NCBI RefSeq assembly: GCF_000340215.1
Contig: NW_006921540.1
Location: 1,234,377 to 1,298,376, forward strand
Origin: Pseudocercospora fijiensis CIRAD86
Lineage: Eukaryota > Ascomycota > Dothideomycetes > Mycosphaerellales > Mycosphaerellaceae
Length of the DNA stretch: 64,000 bases
Direction of reading: 5' to 3'
Shown here: positions 32,777 through 44,994 of the stretch, one piece after another
Position numbering within the stretch: position 1 is the first letter of the stretch
Layout of the letters: every line of letters starts with the position of its first letter
Notes under the pieces: generated by a model
Told to the model about the DNA's origin: nothing
Database searches by the model: none
Seen by the model: only the letters and a program-made list of their open reading frames with translations
Position numbers and translations under genes: made by a program

Positions 32777-33817
32777 ATGGCGCCGTCGCTGGAGGAGCCT
32801 GAGCCTATCCAACCGGTGGACGATGCACTAGACGCAGCATCCAAGGCGAAACCGTCATTAGTAGCCCCTGAGCCTGAGCATTGTCCCGGTCCGGAGGGCG
32901 AGACTGCTGGGAAAGCTGATGCCTGCGTCGGCTGTCCAAATCAGCAAATATGTGCTTCACAAACGCCAAAAGGACCCGATCCAGATATTCCTATCATCAC
33001 TCAGCGGCTGGCACATGTGAGGCATAAGATTTTGGTCTTGTCGGGCAAAGGGGGCGTCGGCAAGAGCACATTCACGACCATGCTTGCGCATGCCTTCGCT
33101 TCGAATCCCGACAGCCTGGTCGGTATAATGGACACTGACATTTGCGGCCCCTCGATACCAAAAATGATGGGCGTGGAACGCGAAACGATACACGTGACGA
33201 ACACCGGCTGGGAGCCAGTCTGGGTGAGCGACAACCTCGGAGTCATGAGTGTTCAATTCATGCTTCCCAATCGAGACGATGCACTCATCTGGAGAGGTAA
33301 CAAGAAAACTGGACTTATTAAGCAGTTTTTGAAGGATGTCGAGTGGGGACAAATGGACTATCTCGTCGTCGACACCCCGCCGGGAACGACTGACGAACAT
33401 ATTAGCGTGAACAGCTTGCTGAAAGAATCTGGCATAGATGGAGCCGTTCTGCTAACGACACCTCAAGAAGTCAGCTTATTGGACGTCCGAAAGGAGATTG
33501 ACTTCTGCAAGAAAGCTGGCATCAAGATCATTGGACTCGTCGAGAATATGAGCGGCTTTGTGTGTCCAAAGTGCACGCACCAATCCGAAATCTTCAGAGC
33601 AACTACCGGTGGAGGGAGACGACTGGCAAAGGAGACGAGCATACCTTTCTTGGGCTCAGTACCACTGGATCCTAGGATCGGCATGGCCTGTGACTATGGC
33701 GAAAGCTTCTTTGACAACTTTGGTGACTCACCTGCTTGTGCTGCTCTCAAGGGAGTGGTCAGAAGAGTTGCCGAAATGGTTGGAGAGAACCCAGACGACG
33801 TCGTAGCAGATGTGTGA
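32777..33817 (+). CDS. NBP35: Cytosolic Fe-S cluster assembly scaffold ATPase Nbp35 (346 aa)
   Basis: Intronless. The N-terminal four-cysteine cluster motif is seen as C36-x13-C50-x2-C53-x5-C59 (in HCPGPEG...[11 protein letters not shown]). A deviant Walker A (GKGGVGKST, residues 90-98) follows, then [15 protein letters not shown], the [10 protein letters not shown] switch and a C-terminal CPKC pair (C263, C266) that bridges clusters in the dimer. These are the hallmarks of the Nbp35/Cfd1 P-loop family, and the N-terminal cluster picks Nbp35 over Cfd1. In the cytosol and nucleus Nbp35 with Cfd1 assembles 4Fe-4S clusters for transfer to apoproteins such as DNA polymerases and ABCE1. The length matches fungal orthologs. 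No oddities. Confidence 0.97.
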   Translation: MAPSLEEPEPIQPVDDALDAASKAKPSLVAPEPEHCPGPEGETAGKADACVGCPNQQICASQTPKGPDPDIPIITQRLAHVRHKILVLSGKGGVGKSTFTTMLAHAFASNPDSLVGIMDTDICGPSIPKMMGVERETIHVTNTGWEPVWVSDNLGVMSVQFMLPNRDDALIWRGNKKTGLIKQFLKDVEWGQMDYLVVDTPPGTTDEHISVNSLLKESGIDGAVLLTTPQEVSLLDVRKEIDFCKKAGIKIIGLVENMSGFVCPKCTHQSEIFRATTGGGRRLAKETSIPFLGSVPLDPRIGMACDYGESFFDNFGDSPACAALKGVVRRVAEMVGENPDDVVADV

Positions 33818-34985
33818 GCTTACTTGCACAAAATGGACGTACGAAGGCCACATGGGGATGCCTAGAGCTATGTCTTTGACGCTCGCAACCAGCCGAGTGC
33901 GGTGATCGTCTCGATCAAGAGATTTCACACTTGACCTCGGGTGGGATCATGAGCTTACAGCTCGCGGGATGGTCTGTCAACGTGGTTCAACTGAGGTTCA
34001 GTCCCATCGGCAACATACGATCCTCCACCAGAAGGTCTTTCGAAAAGTGCGACCTCGAATACCACCACAAGGACCACTATAACACCCTTTGGCATCTGAT
34101 AAGCAGCTGGCAGGGGCCTGCTTGCTCGAGCACAGCCGCGCCGATCACAGCAGTCTTATCTGCACGATGGCAATGGGGCTTTCTTTTGCATTCAGCGACT
34201 TCAAAGCGGAGTTCCGAGCAAAGCGTATACCTGCTCGCTGAATCGTGTGGATCTCGCACAAAACAGCACACATTTTCGCCATGCATCGCATCGACCCGAA
34301 CAAAGATTGGCGCTAGGCCTGATCCTGCGGTCAAATCAAGCTCCCTTTCGAATACATGAGGAGCTGCGCGCGCTTCTCTCGTACACTGTCCGGTCGCGAT
34401 ACAACCTGAGATCTAACAACGCCGGGGCGCAGGGCGCAGGGGCTGGTCGCCGTCAGAAAAATTGCGAATATTTCATGAGGCGATGCGGCGATTGATGCAA
34501 CGCCTTGCCAGAGCTAGGTTTGATCGTAGGTATTTCCTCATCAGCACAACATGATCCTCTCCCGCCAAGCCAATGTCACAGCGTGTCGAGTTCTCGAGCT
34601 CCATTCTCGACATCCACTCCTTTCTTTGTTAAGCCACCACTTCGTCATGGAAAGCGCTGTTCTGGCCACCCATCACTATCATTCCTTTGTACCTGATTAC
34701 ACGCGAATCTCATAACGCTATCAGAAGAAAGAGAATGCCTTTATCGCAAAAAGACAATAACGATACCAGATGGCTTCGATGTTCTCCTCTTCGAGAATTT
34801 CCGTTTTCATTCGGTAACAACGAAAGGAATTCACGCTTCTGGCACCCACATTCGCTACCAAATTCGCACATATCCCACTGTTGCAATAACACCACGACTG
34901 CCTCTGCTTCGGATAGTAGATGCAGTGATTTTGGCCTTTTTGTACAGCCCCGACTTCATACCAGATCGTTCGCAGTCTCTTCGAT
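33818..34985. other. Intergenic region, no supported gene
   Basis: 3' flank of NBP35 and promoter of the GH43 gene. No repeat or coding pattern that I can support. Confidence 0.5.
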
Positions 34986-36101
34986 ATGTACAGCACCTCC
35001 GCAGCTGAGATCGCGCTGTGCGCTCTGGCTTTCCTGGCACCGACCAATGCGAATCCATACAAACGAGCAACGGCCACTCCTATTATGAATGGTGTCAACT
35101 TTCCTGATCCAGCAATTATCAAGACACCCACAGGCTGGCACCTGTTCTCCACAAACGCCAAGGTTGACGGCAAGATGATTCACATCCAAAGAGCAGTAAC
35201 CACCGACTGGAAGAAGTTCATCTTCAGAAAAGGCGTCGACGCTCTCCCTAACCTTCCCGCCTGGGTCGATGGAGTTCCCCGCGTGTGGGCACCAGACGTG
35301 GTCCAAGTCCACGATGGCTCTTATTTGCTCTACTATACAGCAGCGTACAAGAAGATGCCTCACCTCCATTGCCTTTCCTACGCCACCGCAAAGAAGATTA
35401 CTGACCCTTTCGTCGACAACTCTAAAGAGCCTTGGATTTGTCCCACTAAGCAGGGCGGTGCAATCGACATCGCGGGCTTCACGGACGAATATAACGGAGG
35501 GAAACGTTGGGTCGTGTACAAAATCGACGGCAACGCCATTGGCCACGGAGGTGCTTGCGGTAACACTGTAAAACCCATCGTTCCAACCCCAATTCTTCTC
35601 CAGCAAGTCGGTCAGGATGGCCACACCCTTATCGGTTCTCCGAAACAGATTCTGACGAACATTGCATCTGACGGGCCTTATGTCGAAGCTCCAGTCTTGA
35701 CTTTCATGAATGGGAAATATGTCCTGTTCTTCTCGTCACAATGTTACCAGACCGATGGCTACGATGTTCAATACGCCATTGCAGATAAGATTACTGGACC
35801 ATATATCCGCAGAGGCCGACTTTTTGGAACAGGCACGATGGGTATGAAAGCTCCTGGTGGCCTGGACATAGCTATCAACGGAAATAAGGCTGTGTGGCAT
35901 GGGTACGTCTATCAGCCGAAGAATGAGACGGAAGATCCATCCCTTGCTCCTCCAGCAGGTCCGGGGGCGAAGAAGGAGAAGTGCAGAAACTTCGAACGCA
36001 AAGCTGACTGTGATCTTCGCAGGAACCACCAGAAGGTTCGAGCTGCGTACGTCGCTACGTTGACGCTGAAGAATGGTAAGGTCACTGCGAAGATTGACTA
36101 G
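34986..36101 (+). CDS. Secreted glycoside hydrolase family 43 enzyme (arabinanase/arabinofuranosidase-like), 371 aa
   Basis: Single exon. A signal peptide (IALCALAFLAPTNANP) is followed by a KR processing site. The five-bladed propeller acids are visible: base D41 in NFPDPAIIK, pKa-tuning D161 in GGAIDIAGF, and acid E234 in YVEAPVL. WAPDVVQV is a usual GH43 strand. Members cut arabinan, arabinoxylan or related side chains of plant cell walls, outside the cell. The exact substrate cannot be read off. The C-terminal region ends with a stretch rich in K and R (KKEKCRNFERKADCDLRRNH) before the last strand. Fits a plant-associated or plant-litter lifestyle. Confidence 0.85.
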   Translation: MYSTSAAEIALCALAFLAPTNANPYKRATATPIMNGVNFPDPAIIKTPTGWHLFSTNAKVDGKMIHIQRAVTTDWKKFIFRKGVDALPNLPAWVDGVPRVWAPDVVQVHDGSYLLYYTAAYKKMPHLHCLSYATAKKITDPFVDNSKEPWICPTKQGGAIDIAGFTDEYNGGKRWVVYKIDGNAIGHGGACGNTVKPIVPTPILLQQVGQDGHTLIGSPKQILTNIASDGPYVEAPVLTFMNGKYVLFFSSQCYQTDGYDVQYAIADKITGPYIRRGRLFGTGTMGMKAPGGLDIAINGNKAVWHGYVYQPKNETEDPSLAPPAGPGAKKEKCRNFERKADCDLRRNHQKVRAAYVATLTLKNGKVTAKID

Positions 36102-36933
36102 GATGGATCATTGAGACTGGAAGCTGACAGCCGCTGGCAGGTGTCATCAAAGCTGAAAATGTGCATTAATCAAGACAGAGCTTTGGCCGACCACTATATT
36201 CCAGATCGATGTCATGCTGCGTTCTAGCGAGATACCGACAATCGTTGGAGATGTATAGTTTTCGTATTGAGCTATATCCATTTCGTGCACGTGCGCTTTG
36301 TCCAGTCCCATGCACGACCTGAAGAAGTTGATCTTGGTAGCATCCCGACCAAACTGACTTCAAGCTGCCTTGCGGATCTCAGCAATGTTGCTTGCAATCA
36401 CAGAGGGCGAATGATCGATCAGCCACAAATACCGCTTCGGCAGCGCACGTCCAATGTTGATTTCGCGCACACGGGCTGGATCAGCAGTGTACCATGCCGA
36501 AGGAGGTGCGTTGGAGTCAGAGGTCGGCATATTCTATTGGTATGAACACACAGCATCGATGTGGAAGCACAGATGGCTCCGTATCAATGTCATCACAGTT
36601 GCCGAGGCAGCACTGCTACATTTCGGTGCTTGTGGCTTCGTCGTGGTAGTGTGACCGGTACACTGCTGCTCGACCTCGCGCAACCCGGCGTGTATCATCA
36701 CATCATCACAGCGACACTCGGCATTTTATTTGCAACAGCGTCGTCTAACACCCTTGCACCTTGGGGTGGATTTCAATTTTCAACCCTTGCCGGTGATACC
36801 CTTGCGCCTCCAAACTCTCCTTCTGCGGACGAATTCAACCTCCGCCTGCACCGCGACGTCTTGGATCCCGTCTGCTGGAGTAGCTGGCACCCTCTCGCGA
36901 TCAGTTCGCAGCTTGTGTGCTGATCAACAGGCC
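36102..36933. other. Intergenic region (promoter of the carboxypeptidase gene)
   Basis: No supported reading frame. The carboxypeptidase start codons are at 36934 and 36937. Confidence 0.5.
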
Positions 36934-38925
36934 ATGATGCGTGTGTTAGCAAGCCTCATCGCTCTGACCAGCATACTGGACGCTGTCGTCGCAGATCATC
37001 CCCCCAATGCCATCACGCGAGCTGAGCGACGCGAGACCCATCAGAACTTCAATGGTCCATCAACGACGCGCTTCTTGACCAACAAGACCAGACAATTCGC
37101 CGTGGACGGCGAGAAGCTGCCGGAGCTCAACTTTGACCCTGGCGAGTCGTATGCAGGTACGATGGGGCGTATGATTCTTGCACCAATCTCGCGCTGAGTG
37201 GCGCTTCAGGACTTCTTCCCATCACCGGAGCCACGAACGAGACCAGAAAATACTTTTTCTGGTTTTGGCCCTCGCTGAATCAGACGGGACCGAAAGAGGT
37301 TGCCATATGGTATGTATGGAGAGATACGGCGGTCTCAGCACTGAACAATCAATTGTCACGGGGGCAAGAACCTAATTGAAGCTTGGGCGCTGATCGTTGC
37401 GAATCGCAGGTTCAATGGCGGACCTGGCTGCAGCTCTCTCATCGGCCTTTTGACCGAGAATGGCCCTTTTACTTGGTCCGATGGAACTCCTAGTAAGCAA
37501 CGATGCCATCTTGAACAATGGACGGACACTGGCAAGTACAGGGTCTGACGAGTCCCAGAGCCGGTGCAGAACACCTACGACTGGAGAAATCTTACCAATG
37601 TCATGTGGGTTGAGCAGCCGATTGGCGTAGGCTTCACGCAGGGAAAGCCCAATATCACCAATGAATTCGAGCTTGGAGAACAGTTCGTGAGCTTCTACGA
37701 GCAGTTCGCAGAGACATTCGATATCAAAGGCTGGAACATTTACCTTACGGGAGAGTCCTATGCTGGGTACTACACCCGTCTTGCTGGCTCATGCGCTCTG
37801 CTAACGACGCGTCAGATTTTATTTGCCCTACATCGGTAACGCATTCATCAAGAAAAACAGCTCTGACTTCCCCCTAAAGGGTGTTCACATAAATGACCCA
37901 ATTGTGGGCGACGCTATTGCTCAGCAGGCCGCCACTATCGTTCCTTTTGCTCAATACTGGCAGAATATGCTCGGTTTGAACGATACTGTCATGAAAAACC
38001 TAACGGCCACACACGAGAAATGCGGCTACAAGTCTTTTCTGGATAAATATCTCACATTTCCGGCTCCGCAAGAAAGGTTTCCGGTTCTGAAGAACTTCTT
38101 CACTTCAGAAAGCAACACCCTTGACCCGTGCGATACGCTGGACAGGGTCGCCGGGGAGGCCTCTATCGCCAATCCCTGCTTCAACATCTACCACATCAGC
38201 GATACTTGCCCAAAACCTGGATCAGTGCTTGGCGCGATCGGGTCGTGAGTGTATCGCCTCGCCCTAACACATGCGGACAATGTTGATTTTGAGAACAGCG
38301 ACTATAATCCCGAACCCAACAAAATCTTTTTCAACCGCAGCGATGTCCAAGAGCTGCTTCATGTTCCACAAGGTTGGGCATGGGAAGTCTGTGCACATCA
38401 TCCGGTCTTCCCAAACCAGACCAACTTGACTAGTATGTACGACGCAGATCTCTCTCAACCGCCAGCCCACAACGGCGTCCTGCAGACTGTCATTGAGAAG
38501 CTCGGTCGGGTAATTATTGGATGTGGCAACTTGGACATTCTGTTAAACACCAATGGAACTCTTCTCGTCCTGCAGAATATGACATGGAATGGTTGGCAAG
38601 GGTTTAAGGAATTCCCTGGTCATAGCTTCTTCTCGCCATACCACGAGGATCTTCCCGGCTCGCCTTCTGGTGCTGGCTACGTCGGCAAATGGGGCCACGA
38701 GCGCGGACTCACCTTCTATCAAATTCAACTGGCTGGGCATACGCTACCTGCAGGTGCACCAGGTAAGTCGCAATCGTCCAATGACGCTGTTTTCGACGAT
38801 GGAAGCATGCCTTGCTAATCCGCCCAGGTGCCTCCTACAGCATAATGGAAGTCTTGTTGGGTCGCATCAGTCCCGAAGACTTGGGCAAGGAAAGGAATTT
38901 CACGACGGAGAATGGCAACGGCTAA
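36934..38925 (+). CDS. Secreted serine carboxypeptidase (S10), 7 exons, 534 aa
   Basis: Exons 36934-37156, 37210-37309, 37410-37492, 37559-37766, 37816-38244, 38299-38762 and 38828-38925 join in phase. A signal peptide is at [19 protein letters not shown]. The substrate-binding motif (V)[12 protein letters not shown] is rebuilt across intron 2. The nucleophile S202 in TGESYAGF and the following YLPYIGNAF are rebuilt across a 49-bp intron. D427 in [10 protein letters not shown] and H495 in LAGHTLPAG complete the triad. The enzyme removes C-terminal residues from peptides at acid pH, in the vacuole or outside the cell. Several N-x-S/T sites suggest N-glycosylation. Its neighbour, GH43, is also secreted, but nothing shows they are co-regulated. 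Confidence 0.88.
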
Positions 38926-39461
38926 AGGAGACTTGACGGAGTGTGCCCGGCGCTCTGCATGACTCACGATAGCGAGCACAGCTAATTCTCATGTATACTT
39001 GCAATCGGCACCTCCATTCTGCTGTCCTCGTCGAATGCTGCAGGCGGTGTCGTTGATGCCACACCGTATTGAGGCATTTCAGTTGGTGACCATGCTTGAG
39101 TCACTCTCTTCCTCTCTTCCCTTTGCGAAGCTCAACGAACGGTAGCCCGATGACCGGCTTTGAACTCGCTCCAAGTACTATCGTCATCATAGTGGCATTG
39201 GAGTGGACGGCAGTTGCCCGCACAGCGAATGAAATGAGGTCCATCGGGCTAAAGGCTTCATGACACCACGCTCTCTCGGCCGCCACACCAAATCGACAGT
39301 CTATAATATAACAACTCAACAAAAAATGGGGCCCCTTTAGGCTTAGTGCGGCTCAAAACGACCGAAAAGCCGACTCTGATTGGTCGGCGGCGAGGAACTT
39401 CAAAATTTCTCGATTCTCGCGCGGTCCGGAAGGCGTAGGAGTCGCAGGATCGACTATAACG
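38926..39461. other. 3' flank and transition into repeat DNA
   Basis: Unmutated sequence to about 39305. From 39330 the sequence (GCGGTCCGGAAGGCGTAG-like) begins to resemble the satellite words found after the gap. No gene. Confidence 0.5.
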
Positions 39462-39767
39462 NNNNNNNNNNNNNNNNNNNNNNNNNNNNNNNNNNNNNNN
39501 NNNNNNNNNNNNNNNNNNNNNNNNNNNNNNNNNNNNNNNNNNNNNNNNNNNNNNNNNNNNNNNNNNNNNNNNNNNNNNNNNNNNNNNNNNNNNNNNNNNN
39601 NNNNNNNNNNNNNNNNNNNNNNNNNNNNNNNNNNNNNNNNNNNNNNNNNNNNNNNNNNNNNNNNNNNNNNNNNNNNNNNNNNNNNNNNNNNNNNNNNNNN
39701 NNNNNNNNNNNNNNNNNNNNNNNNNNNNNNNNNNNNNNNNNNNNNNNNNNNNNNNNNNNNNNNNNNN
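39462..39767. other. Assembly gap (N)
   Basis: 306 undetermined bases at the left edge of the satellite array, a place where assemblies often break. Confidence 0.99.
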
Positions 39768-42700
39768 GCTATAAGTAGTCTAAATAGGACTTACTATAGG
39801 TATTTTAGATAGTCCTACTTGCTATAAGCGTTCCTAATAGTACTTGCTATTTGCGTTCCGGATAGACTTCCTCTACGCGTTCCGGATAAGACTTAGTATA
39901 AGCGTTTCGGATTAGAATTGCTATATAGCGCGTTCTAAATAAAACTTAGTATAGGCGTTATAGATAGTAGTACTAACTGTTAGCGCTCCGGATTAGAGTT
40001 ATTAGACTTACTATACGCGTTCTAAATAGTACTTAGTATTATAAGCGTTCTAAATTAGACCTATTATAGGCGTTATAGATAATAGTTAGCTTATCCTACG
40101 CGTTCCGGATAGTACTACTCGCTATAGATATTCTATAGAGTACTCGCTATAGGCGTTATATAGGGTACTCGCTATAGATAGTTCGAATGCTATTTAACTA
40201 TAGGCGTTTTAGATAGTATTTGCTATAAGCGTTCCGGATAGTACTACTCGCTATAGGCCTTCCGGATAGTGCTTCGTATAAGTATTTAGTTTCGGATTAG
40301 ACTTAGACTTACTTTATACATTCCGGATAAGACGTTCTATAAGCGTTTCGGATTAGACTTGCTATACGCCTTCCGGTTTATACTGTACTAAGCGTATAAA
40401 ATAAGGCTTGTCCTACGCGTTCCGGATAGTACTACTCGCTATAGATATTCTATAGAGCACTCGCTATAGGCGCCCTATAGGATACTCGTAGTAGGCGTTA
40501 TATAGGGTACTTACTATAGGTAGTTCGAATACTATTTCCTATAGGCGTTTGAAATAGTATTTACTATAAGCGTTTCGGATATAATATAGTACTTCTTGCT
40601 ATAAGTATTCTAAATAGTACTTACTATAGGCACTTTAGGTAGTACCGCTTGCTATAAGCGTGCTTAAATTTTAATAGTACTTGCTATTACCGTTGCGAAT
40701 TAGACTTGCTATATACGTTCCGGATAGTGCTTACGCTACGCGTTCCGGATTAGACTTAGTAGAAGCGTTCCGGATTAGAATTACTATATAGCGCGTTTTA
40801 AATAAAACTTAGTATAGGCGCTATAGATAGTAGTACTAACTGTTAGCGCTCCGGATTAGACTTACTATATACGTTCCAAATAGTACTTAGGATTATAAGT
40901 GTTCTAAATTGAAATTCCTATATTTATAGAGTACTCGTAGTAGGCGTTATATAGGGTACTCGCTATAGGTAGTTCGAATACTGTTTAGCTTTAGGCGTTT
41001 TAGATAGTCTTTACTATAGGCGATCCGGATAGTACTGCTCGCTATAGATATCTTAAATAGTTACCGCTATAAGCGTTTCGAATGTTACTACTCGCTATAA
41101 GCGTTTTTAGTAGTATTTACTATAAGCGCTTCCGATATAACTTGCTATTAGTATTCTAAACAGTACTTACTATAGGTATTTTAGATAGTACTACTTGCTA
41201 TAAGCGTTCTTAGCAGTACTTCGGATTAGACTTGCTATACGCGTTCCGGTTTATATCGGACTAACTATACTAAGCGTTTAAAATAAGGCTTGTCCTACGC
41301 GTTCCGGACAGTACTACTTGCTATAGGTATTCTATAGAGTGCTCGCTATAGGCGTTCTCTAAGGTACTCGTAGCAGGCGTTATATAGGGTACTCGCTATA
41401 GGTAGTTAAAATACTGTTTGCTATAGGCGTTTTAGATAGTGTTTGCTATAAGCGTTCCGGATAGTACTACTTGCTATAGATATCTCGGATGATATAGTTA
41501 CCGCTACAAGCGTTTCGAATATTACTACTCGCTATAAGCGCTTTTAGTAGTATTTGCTATAGGCGTTTCGGATTAGACTTGCTATACGTATTCTAAATAG
41601 CACTTGCTATAGGTACTTTAGATAGTCCTACTTGCTATAAGCGTTCTTAGTAGTACTTGCTATTAGCGTTCCGGATAGTCTTACTCTACGCGTTTCGGAT
41701 AAGACTTAGTATAGGCATTTCGGATTAGAATTGCTATATAGCGCGTTTTAAATAGACCTTCGTGTTCTAAATAGTACTTAGTATTATAGGCGTTCTAAAT
41801 TAGACTTTTTATAGGCGTTATAGATAATAGTTAGCTTATCCTACGCCTTCCGGATAGTGCTACTCGCTACAGATATTCTATAGAGTACTCGCTATAGGCG
41901 TTTTGTAGGGTACTCGTAGTAGGCGTTATATAAGGTACTCGCTATAAATAGTTCGAATACTATTAAACTATAGGCGTTTTAGATAGTATTTGCTATAGGC
42001 ATTCCGGATAGTACTACTCGCTATAGATATCTTAGACGGTTGCCGCTATAAGCGTTTCGAATATTACTACTCGCTATAATCGGGTTTAGTAGTATTTACT
42101 ATAAGCGTTTCGGATATAACTTGCTATAAGTATTCTAAATAGTACTTACTATAGGTAATTTAATAGTACTACTTGCTATAAGCGTTCTTAATAGTACTTG
42201 CTATTAGCGCTCCGGATTGGACTTACTATACGCAATCCGGATAGTACTACTCGCTATAAGCCTTCCGGATAGTACTTAATATAAGTATTTAGTTTCGGAT
42301 TAGACTTAGATAGTTAGACTTGCTCTATACATTTCAGATAAGACTTTCTATAAGCGTTTCGGATTAGACTTGCTATACGCGTACCGGTTTATATAGAACT
42401 AACTATACTAAGCGTTTAAAATGAGGCCTGTCCTACGCGTTCCGGATAGTACTACTGCTATAGATATACCGTATTATATAGAGTGCTCGCTATAGGCGTT
42501 TTATAAGGTACTCGTAGTAGGTGCTATATAGGCTACTCGCTCTAAGTAGTTCGAATGCTGTTTGCTATAGGCGTTTTAGATAGTATTTGCTATAAGCGTT
42601 CCGGATAGTACTACTCGCTATAGGCCTTCCGGGTAGTACTTAGTATAAGTACTTAGTCTTAGATTGGACTTAGACTTACTTTATATATTCCGGACAAGAC

Positions 42701-44577
42701 TTTCTGTAGGCGTTTCGGATTAGATTATTAGACTTGCTATACGCGTTCCGGTTTATATAGGACGAACTATACTAAGCGTTTAAAATAAGGCTTGTCCTAC
42801 GCGTTCCGGATAGTACTACTCGCTATAGATATCTTAGATAGTTACCGCTATAGGCGTTTCGAGTATTACTACTCGCTATAGGCGTTTTTAGTAGTATTCA
42901 CTATAAGCGTTTCGGATATAACTTGCTCTAAGTATTATAAATAGTACTTACTATAGGTATTTTAGAAAGTACTACTTACTATAAGCGTTCGTAATAGTAC
43001 TTACTATTACCGTTCTAAATTAGACCTACTATACGCGTTCCGGATAGTACTTACTCTACGCGTTCCGGATAAGACTTAGTATAAGCGTTTCGGATTAGAA
43101 TTACTATATAGCGCGTTCTAAATAAAACTTAGTATAGGCGTTATAGATAGTAGTACTAACAGGTAGCGCTCCGGATTAGACTTACTATACGCCTTCTTAA
43201 TAGTACTTAGTATTGTAAGCGTTCTAAATTAGACCTATTATAGGCGTTATAGATAATAGTTAGCTTATCCTACGCGTTCCGGATAGTACTACTCGCTATA
43301 GATATTCTATAGAGTACTCGTAGTAGGCGTTATATAGGCCCTATAGGGTATTCGCTATAAATAGTTCGAATGCTATTTAACTATAGGCGTTTTAGATAGT
43401 ATTTGCTATAAGCGTTCCGGATAGTACTACTCGCTATAGGCCTTCCGGATAGTGCTTAGTATAAGTATTTAGTTTCGGATTAGACTTAGTCTTACTTTAT
43501 ACATTCCGGATAAGACTTTCTATAAGCGTTTCGGATTAGACTTGCGTATAGTATACGCCTTCCGGTTTATATCGGACCAACTATACTAAGCGTTTAAAAT
43601 AAGGCTTGTCCTACGCGTTCTATATAGTACTACTCGCTATAGGTATTCTATAGAGTACTCGCTATAGGCGTCTTTAGTAGTATTTTCTATAGGTGTTTCG
43701 GATATAACTTGCTATAGGTATTCTAAATAGCACTTACTATAGGTATTTTAGATAGTCCTGCTTGCTATAGGCGTTCTTAGTAGTACCTGCTATTAGCGTT
43801 CCGAATTAGACTTACTATACGCGTTCCGGATAGTATCTACTCTACGCGTTTCGGATAAGACTTAGTATAGGCGTTTCGGATTAGAATTGCTATATAGCGC
43901 GTTCTAAATAGAACTTAGTATAAGCGTTATAGATAGTAGTACTAACTATTAGCGCTCCGGATTAGACTTGCTATACGCGTTCCGAATAGTACTTACTAAG
44001 TTACTATTATAAACGTTCTAAATCAGACTTTCTATAGGCGTTATAGATAGTAGTTAGCTTGTCCTACGCGTTCCGGATAGTACTACTCGCTATAGATATT
44101 CTATAGAGTACTCGCTATAGGCGCTTTATAAGGTACTCGCAGTAGGCGTTATATAAGGTACTCGCTATAAGTAGTTCGAATACTATTTAGTAACTATAGG
44201 CGTTTTAGATAGTATCTACTATAAGCGTTCCGGAAAGTACTACTCGCTAAAGATATCTCGGATAATTATCGCTATAAGCGTTTCGAATATTACTACTCGC
44301 TATAAGCGTTTTTAGCAGTATTTGCTATAGGCGTTTCGGGCGTTTTAGATTAGACTTACTATAGGTATTCTAAATAGCACTTGCTATAGGTATTTTAGAT
44401 AGTACTACTTGCTTTAAGCGTTCTTAGTAGTACTTACTATTAGCGTTCCGAATTAGACTTGCTATATACGTTCCGGATAGTACTTACTCTACGCGTTCCG
44501 GATAAGACTTAGTATAAGCGTTTCGGATTAGAATTGCTATATAGCGCGTTCTAAATAGAACTTAGTATAGGCGTTTT
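39768..44577. repeat. Degenerate short-unit satellite array, left block
   Basis: Built from units of about 25-30 bp such as CTATAAGCGTTCCGGATAGTA, with variants CGTTTCGGATTAGACTTGC, GGCGTTATAGATAGTAG and GGTACTCGTAGTAGGCGTT. A landmark word, AAGCGTTTAAAATAAGGCTT or a close variant, recurs at 40390, 41272, 42410, 42774 and 43588, so there is an irregular higher-order order. CpA and TpG are almost absent, as in RIP-treated DNA, while CpG is kept. No coding capacity. The block continues after the retrotransposon at 51757. Confidence 0.85.
44573..44577. repeat. Target-site duplication GTTTT, left
   Basis: Directly outside the left LTR; equal to 51752-51756. Confidence 0.85.
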
Positions 44578-44774
44578 TGTCAGAGCCAAAGAGGCTACAC
44601 GTGATTGGCATGTAATTAGGCCGAGTGAAGCCAGGGTCTCAGTGCCTCAGGTAGGGCTTAGCGCTTGGCGTTAGGCTAACTCTCCTGCCTTCCTCCCTCT
44701 CCTCCTAGATCCTTATCGAATACTACACTAATTCACTACTACCCTATCTACCTGCTGACATAACCCTTCTTATA
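44578..44774 (+). repeat. 5' LTR (197 bp)
   Basis: Aligns without gaps to 51555-51751. About 13 differences, every one a C/T or G/A transition in a CpA/TpA or TpG/TpA context. Confidence 0.93.
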
Positions 44775-44994
44775 TAGTATTCGATCCACCCTTTAAGGGC
44801 AGTAGCTAGATAGTCCTTATTTCAAGCTTTTAGCGGTATAGCTACGAAAACTATCGATTTGACTATATTGCGCCCGAAGAACGGGACCTATACGTACTAT
44901 TCTATTAAAACAACCGTACCAATCATTAAGCAAGGCCTTCTACACGGCCTATTACACTAAGTTAAGCACATTAGACCGATACTCGCTAATTCCG

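Noticed and set aside
39380..39778. 132-residue frame across the N run
   Set aside because: Almost all of it is undetermined bases; there is no coding evidence.
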